6,823 nt of DNA from Planctomycetota bacterium (lineage in GTDB: Bacteria; Planctomycetota; UBA1135; UBA2386): positions 1 to 6,823 of the forward strand of contig JAEUHU010000072.1 in the NCBI GenBank assembly GCA_016793305.1, in the 5' to 3' direction. The translations under genes were made by a program, and so were the position numbers. The notes under the pieces were generated by a model. The model was not told the origin of the DNA, ran no database searches, and saw nothing but the letters and a program-made list of their open reading frames with translations. This document shows positions 6,100-6,823 of this stretch, piece after piece. Each line of letters starts with the position of its first letter. Position 1 is the stretch's first letter.

Positions 6100-6384
6100 T
6101 CAGGCGCGCGGCTTCTTGCGCCAGCGGGCGGTCAACGCCACACCGACGAGGCCGGTGCCGACCAGGAACAGCGTGTTCGGCTCCGGCACCGGCTCGGCCG
6201 GTGCTTCGGCCCGTTCGACGACGTGTAGCTCGGATCGCACGCCGGTGGGGGGCTCGGCAGGCGCTGCCGGCAGCGACTCCGCTGCGGTCGGAACCGGGTG
6301 CTGCGGGCTCGGCTCCTGGGCCCATGCCACACCCATGGCCATCGTGAGGCCGAGTGCTGCAGCAGGGATGCGGAGAAGGAGCAA
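6100..6384 (-). CDS. Minimal PEP-CTERM sorting-domain protein
   Basis: A 94-residue exported protein with three parts. A signal peptide, LLLRIPAAALGLTMAMGVAWA, runs to about residue 22, with an A-W-A cleavage site before QEPSP. A Pro/Ala/Glu-rich linker follows at about 23-65. A textbook PEP-CTERM tail ends the protein: VPEPNTLFLVGTGLVGVA (66-83), then the basic end RWRKKPRA. PEP-CTERM tails are recognised by an exosortase (EpsH-like) that processes the protein, generally in bacteria making extracellular polysaccharide. No exosortase gene is in the window. The TTG start (6382-6384) is my choice: it gives a complete signal peptide and has AAGG six bases upstream. The ATGs further in (6340-6342 and 6334-6336) would cut off most of the hydrophobic segment. 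Almost nothing remains besides the sorting signals, so any function lies in the linker. Confidence 0.83.
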   Translation of the reverse strand: MLLLRIPAAALGLTMAMGVAWAQEPSPQHPVPTAAESLPAAPAEPPTGVRSELHVVERAEAPAEPVPEPNTLFLVGTGLVGVALTARWRKKPRA

Positions 6385-6554
6385 GGCAGACCTTGGTGCG
6401 GAGCGAGGGTTGGCCCGGGCGAGGGGCGAACGGCGAGACGAGGTTCCGGAAGGTATCCCCCTACGCGTCGCCGGCAAGGCGAGGGCAGAATTTTCGTCCC
6501 CCGATGCGCCGGAGCGCCAAGCGGCGCGATCCGGGATCGTTCGGGATCCCGCCC
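6385..6554. other. Intergenic leader between the PEP-CTERM gene and rnpB
   Basis: About 170 bases with no supportable gene. It should hold the promoter of the PEP-CTERM gene (- strand). The only AT-rich island, AGAATTTTCG near 6487-6496, is a candidate, but no good -35/-10 pair was found. No riboswitch fold that I know was recognised. Confidence 0.4.
6532..6551. repeat. Seven-base inverted repeat just upstream of the rnpB promoter
   Basis: CGGGATC (6532-6538) and GATCCCG (6545-6551) pair perfectly around a GTTCGG loop. It ends three bases before the proposed rnpB -35 box. No T-run follows on either strand. It could be an operator, a pause hairpin or chance. Confidence 0.45.
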
Positions 6555-6582
6555 TTGCGATGGTCGCTCGGCCCCGTAGAGT
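6555..6582 (+). promoter_or_regulatory. Probable sigma-70-type promoter of rnpB
   Basis: TTGCGA at 6555-6560 and TAGAGT at 6577-6582 are separated by 16 bases; each box keeps four of six consensus bases. A start about six bases after the -10 box falls at G6588. That agrees with the 5' end expected from aligning the conserved RNase P RNA core by memory with known class A RNAs. Confidence 0.45.
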
Positions 6583-6587
6583 CCGCC

Positions 6588-6823
6588 GCGCTTGGTCCCT
6601 GGGCGGCCGCCGGCGGCATCTGCCGCGGGAGGAAAGTCCGGGCTCCCCAGGGCAGGGTGGTGGGCAACGCCCACCGTTCGCAAGAACAGGGACAGTGCCA
6701 CAGAGAACAGACCGCCGGACGGCCGGGCAACCGGCGACGGCAAGGGTGAAACGGTGAGGTAAGAGCTCACCGCGCTGCGGGCGACCGCGGCGGCACGGCA
6801 AACCCCACCCGGAGGAAGACCGA
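6588..6823 (+). ncRNA. rnpB: RNase P RNA, bacterial class A, 5' portion (cut by window end)
   Basis: This is the catalytic RNA of RNase P, which cuts the 5' leader from precursor tRNAs. The conserved core GAGGAAAGTCCGGGCTCC is at 6629-6646, followed by AGGGCAGGGTGGTGGGCAACGCCCACC. Visible helices include a very short P3 (GCGGC-ATCT-GCCGC, about 6613-6626), P8 (6659-6665 with 6669-6675), P9 closed by a GCAA tetraloop (6676-6687) and a P12 tip with another GCAA loop (6722-6735). The conserved GACAGTGCCACAGAGAACAGACCGCC (6691-6716), AAGGGTGAAACGGTGAGGTAAGAGCTCACCGC (6742-6773) and GGCACGGCAAACCCCACCCGGAGGAAGACCGA (6792-6823) follow in class A order. The 3' part, including the P1 and P2 partner strands, is missing. 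The 5' end at 6588 is estimated and may be off by about ten bases. Confidence 0.95.

Noticed and set aside
6385..6801. Extension of the PEP-CTERM frame back to 6801
   Set aside because: It would run antisense through rnpB and place a long Arg-rich stretch before a clear signal peptide; the TTG at 6384 with AAGG upstream explains the protein fully.
1..6823. Search for tRNA genes, CRISPR arrays, insertion sequences, toxin-antitoxin or phage-defence genes
   Set aside because: No cloverleaf with TTCGA arm, no spaced repeats, no transposase or terminal inverted repeats and no defence-type domains were seen by eye.

Overview
The window is GC-rich (about 70% by eye) and densely coded. It looks like chromosomal DNA of a Gram-negative bacterium. 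Support comes from a lipopolysaccharide-kinase-like protein, a heptosyltransferase-like family 9 glycosyltransferase, a PEP-CTERM surface protein and a class A RNase P RNA. A Planctomycetota or high-GC proteobacterial origin would fit, the Cys-rich family 9 glycosyltransferase leaning towards the former; this is an impression, not something the sequence settles.

Layout, left to right. The end of a GT-B (family 4-like) glycosyltransferase enters from the left (+) and stops at 260. A four-helix membrane protein of unknown function (-) converges on it, and across a 140-base gap lies a divergent family 9 glycosyltransferase (+) with unusual cysteine clusters. After a 79-base gap holding a perfect GC hairpin comes a tight three-gene set (+): a BadF/GlcNAc-kinase-type sugar kinase, the ribosome-rescue hydrolase ArfB, and a small two-helix protein resembling bacterial PH-domain proteins. 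The junctions overlap by 14 and 8 bases, so the three are very likely co-transcribed. A glutamate dehydrogenase (-) converges on this set. Only 52 bases separate its start from a divergent Kdo/WaaP-type lipopolysaccharide kinase (+). That kinase ends exactly against the stop codon of a tiny PEP-CTERM protein (-), the two stops forming one TGATCA palindrome. The right edge holds the first ~235 nt of rnpB (+) with a plausible promoter.

By theme, two glycosyltransferases, a possible sugar kinase, an LPS-type kinase and a PEP-CTERM protein all bear on the cell surface or its glycans. Glutamate dehydrogenase, ArfB and RNase P RNA are housekeeping functions. No mobile element, CRISPR array, tRNA or phage gene was seen. 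Nothing here clearly amounts to an undescribed system; the most interesting points are the cysteine-rich GT9, the minimal PEP-CTERM protein and the function-mixed operon.
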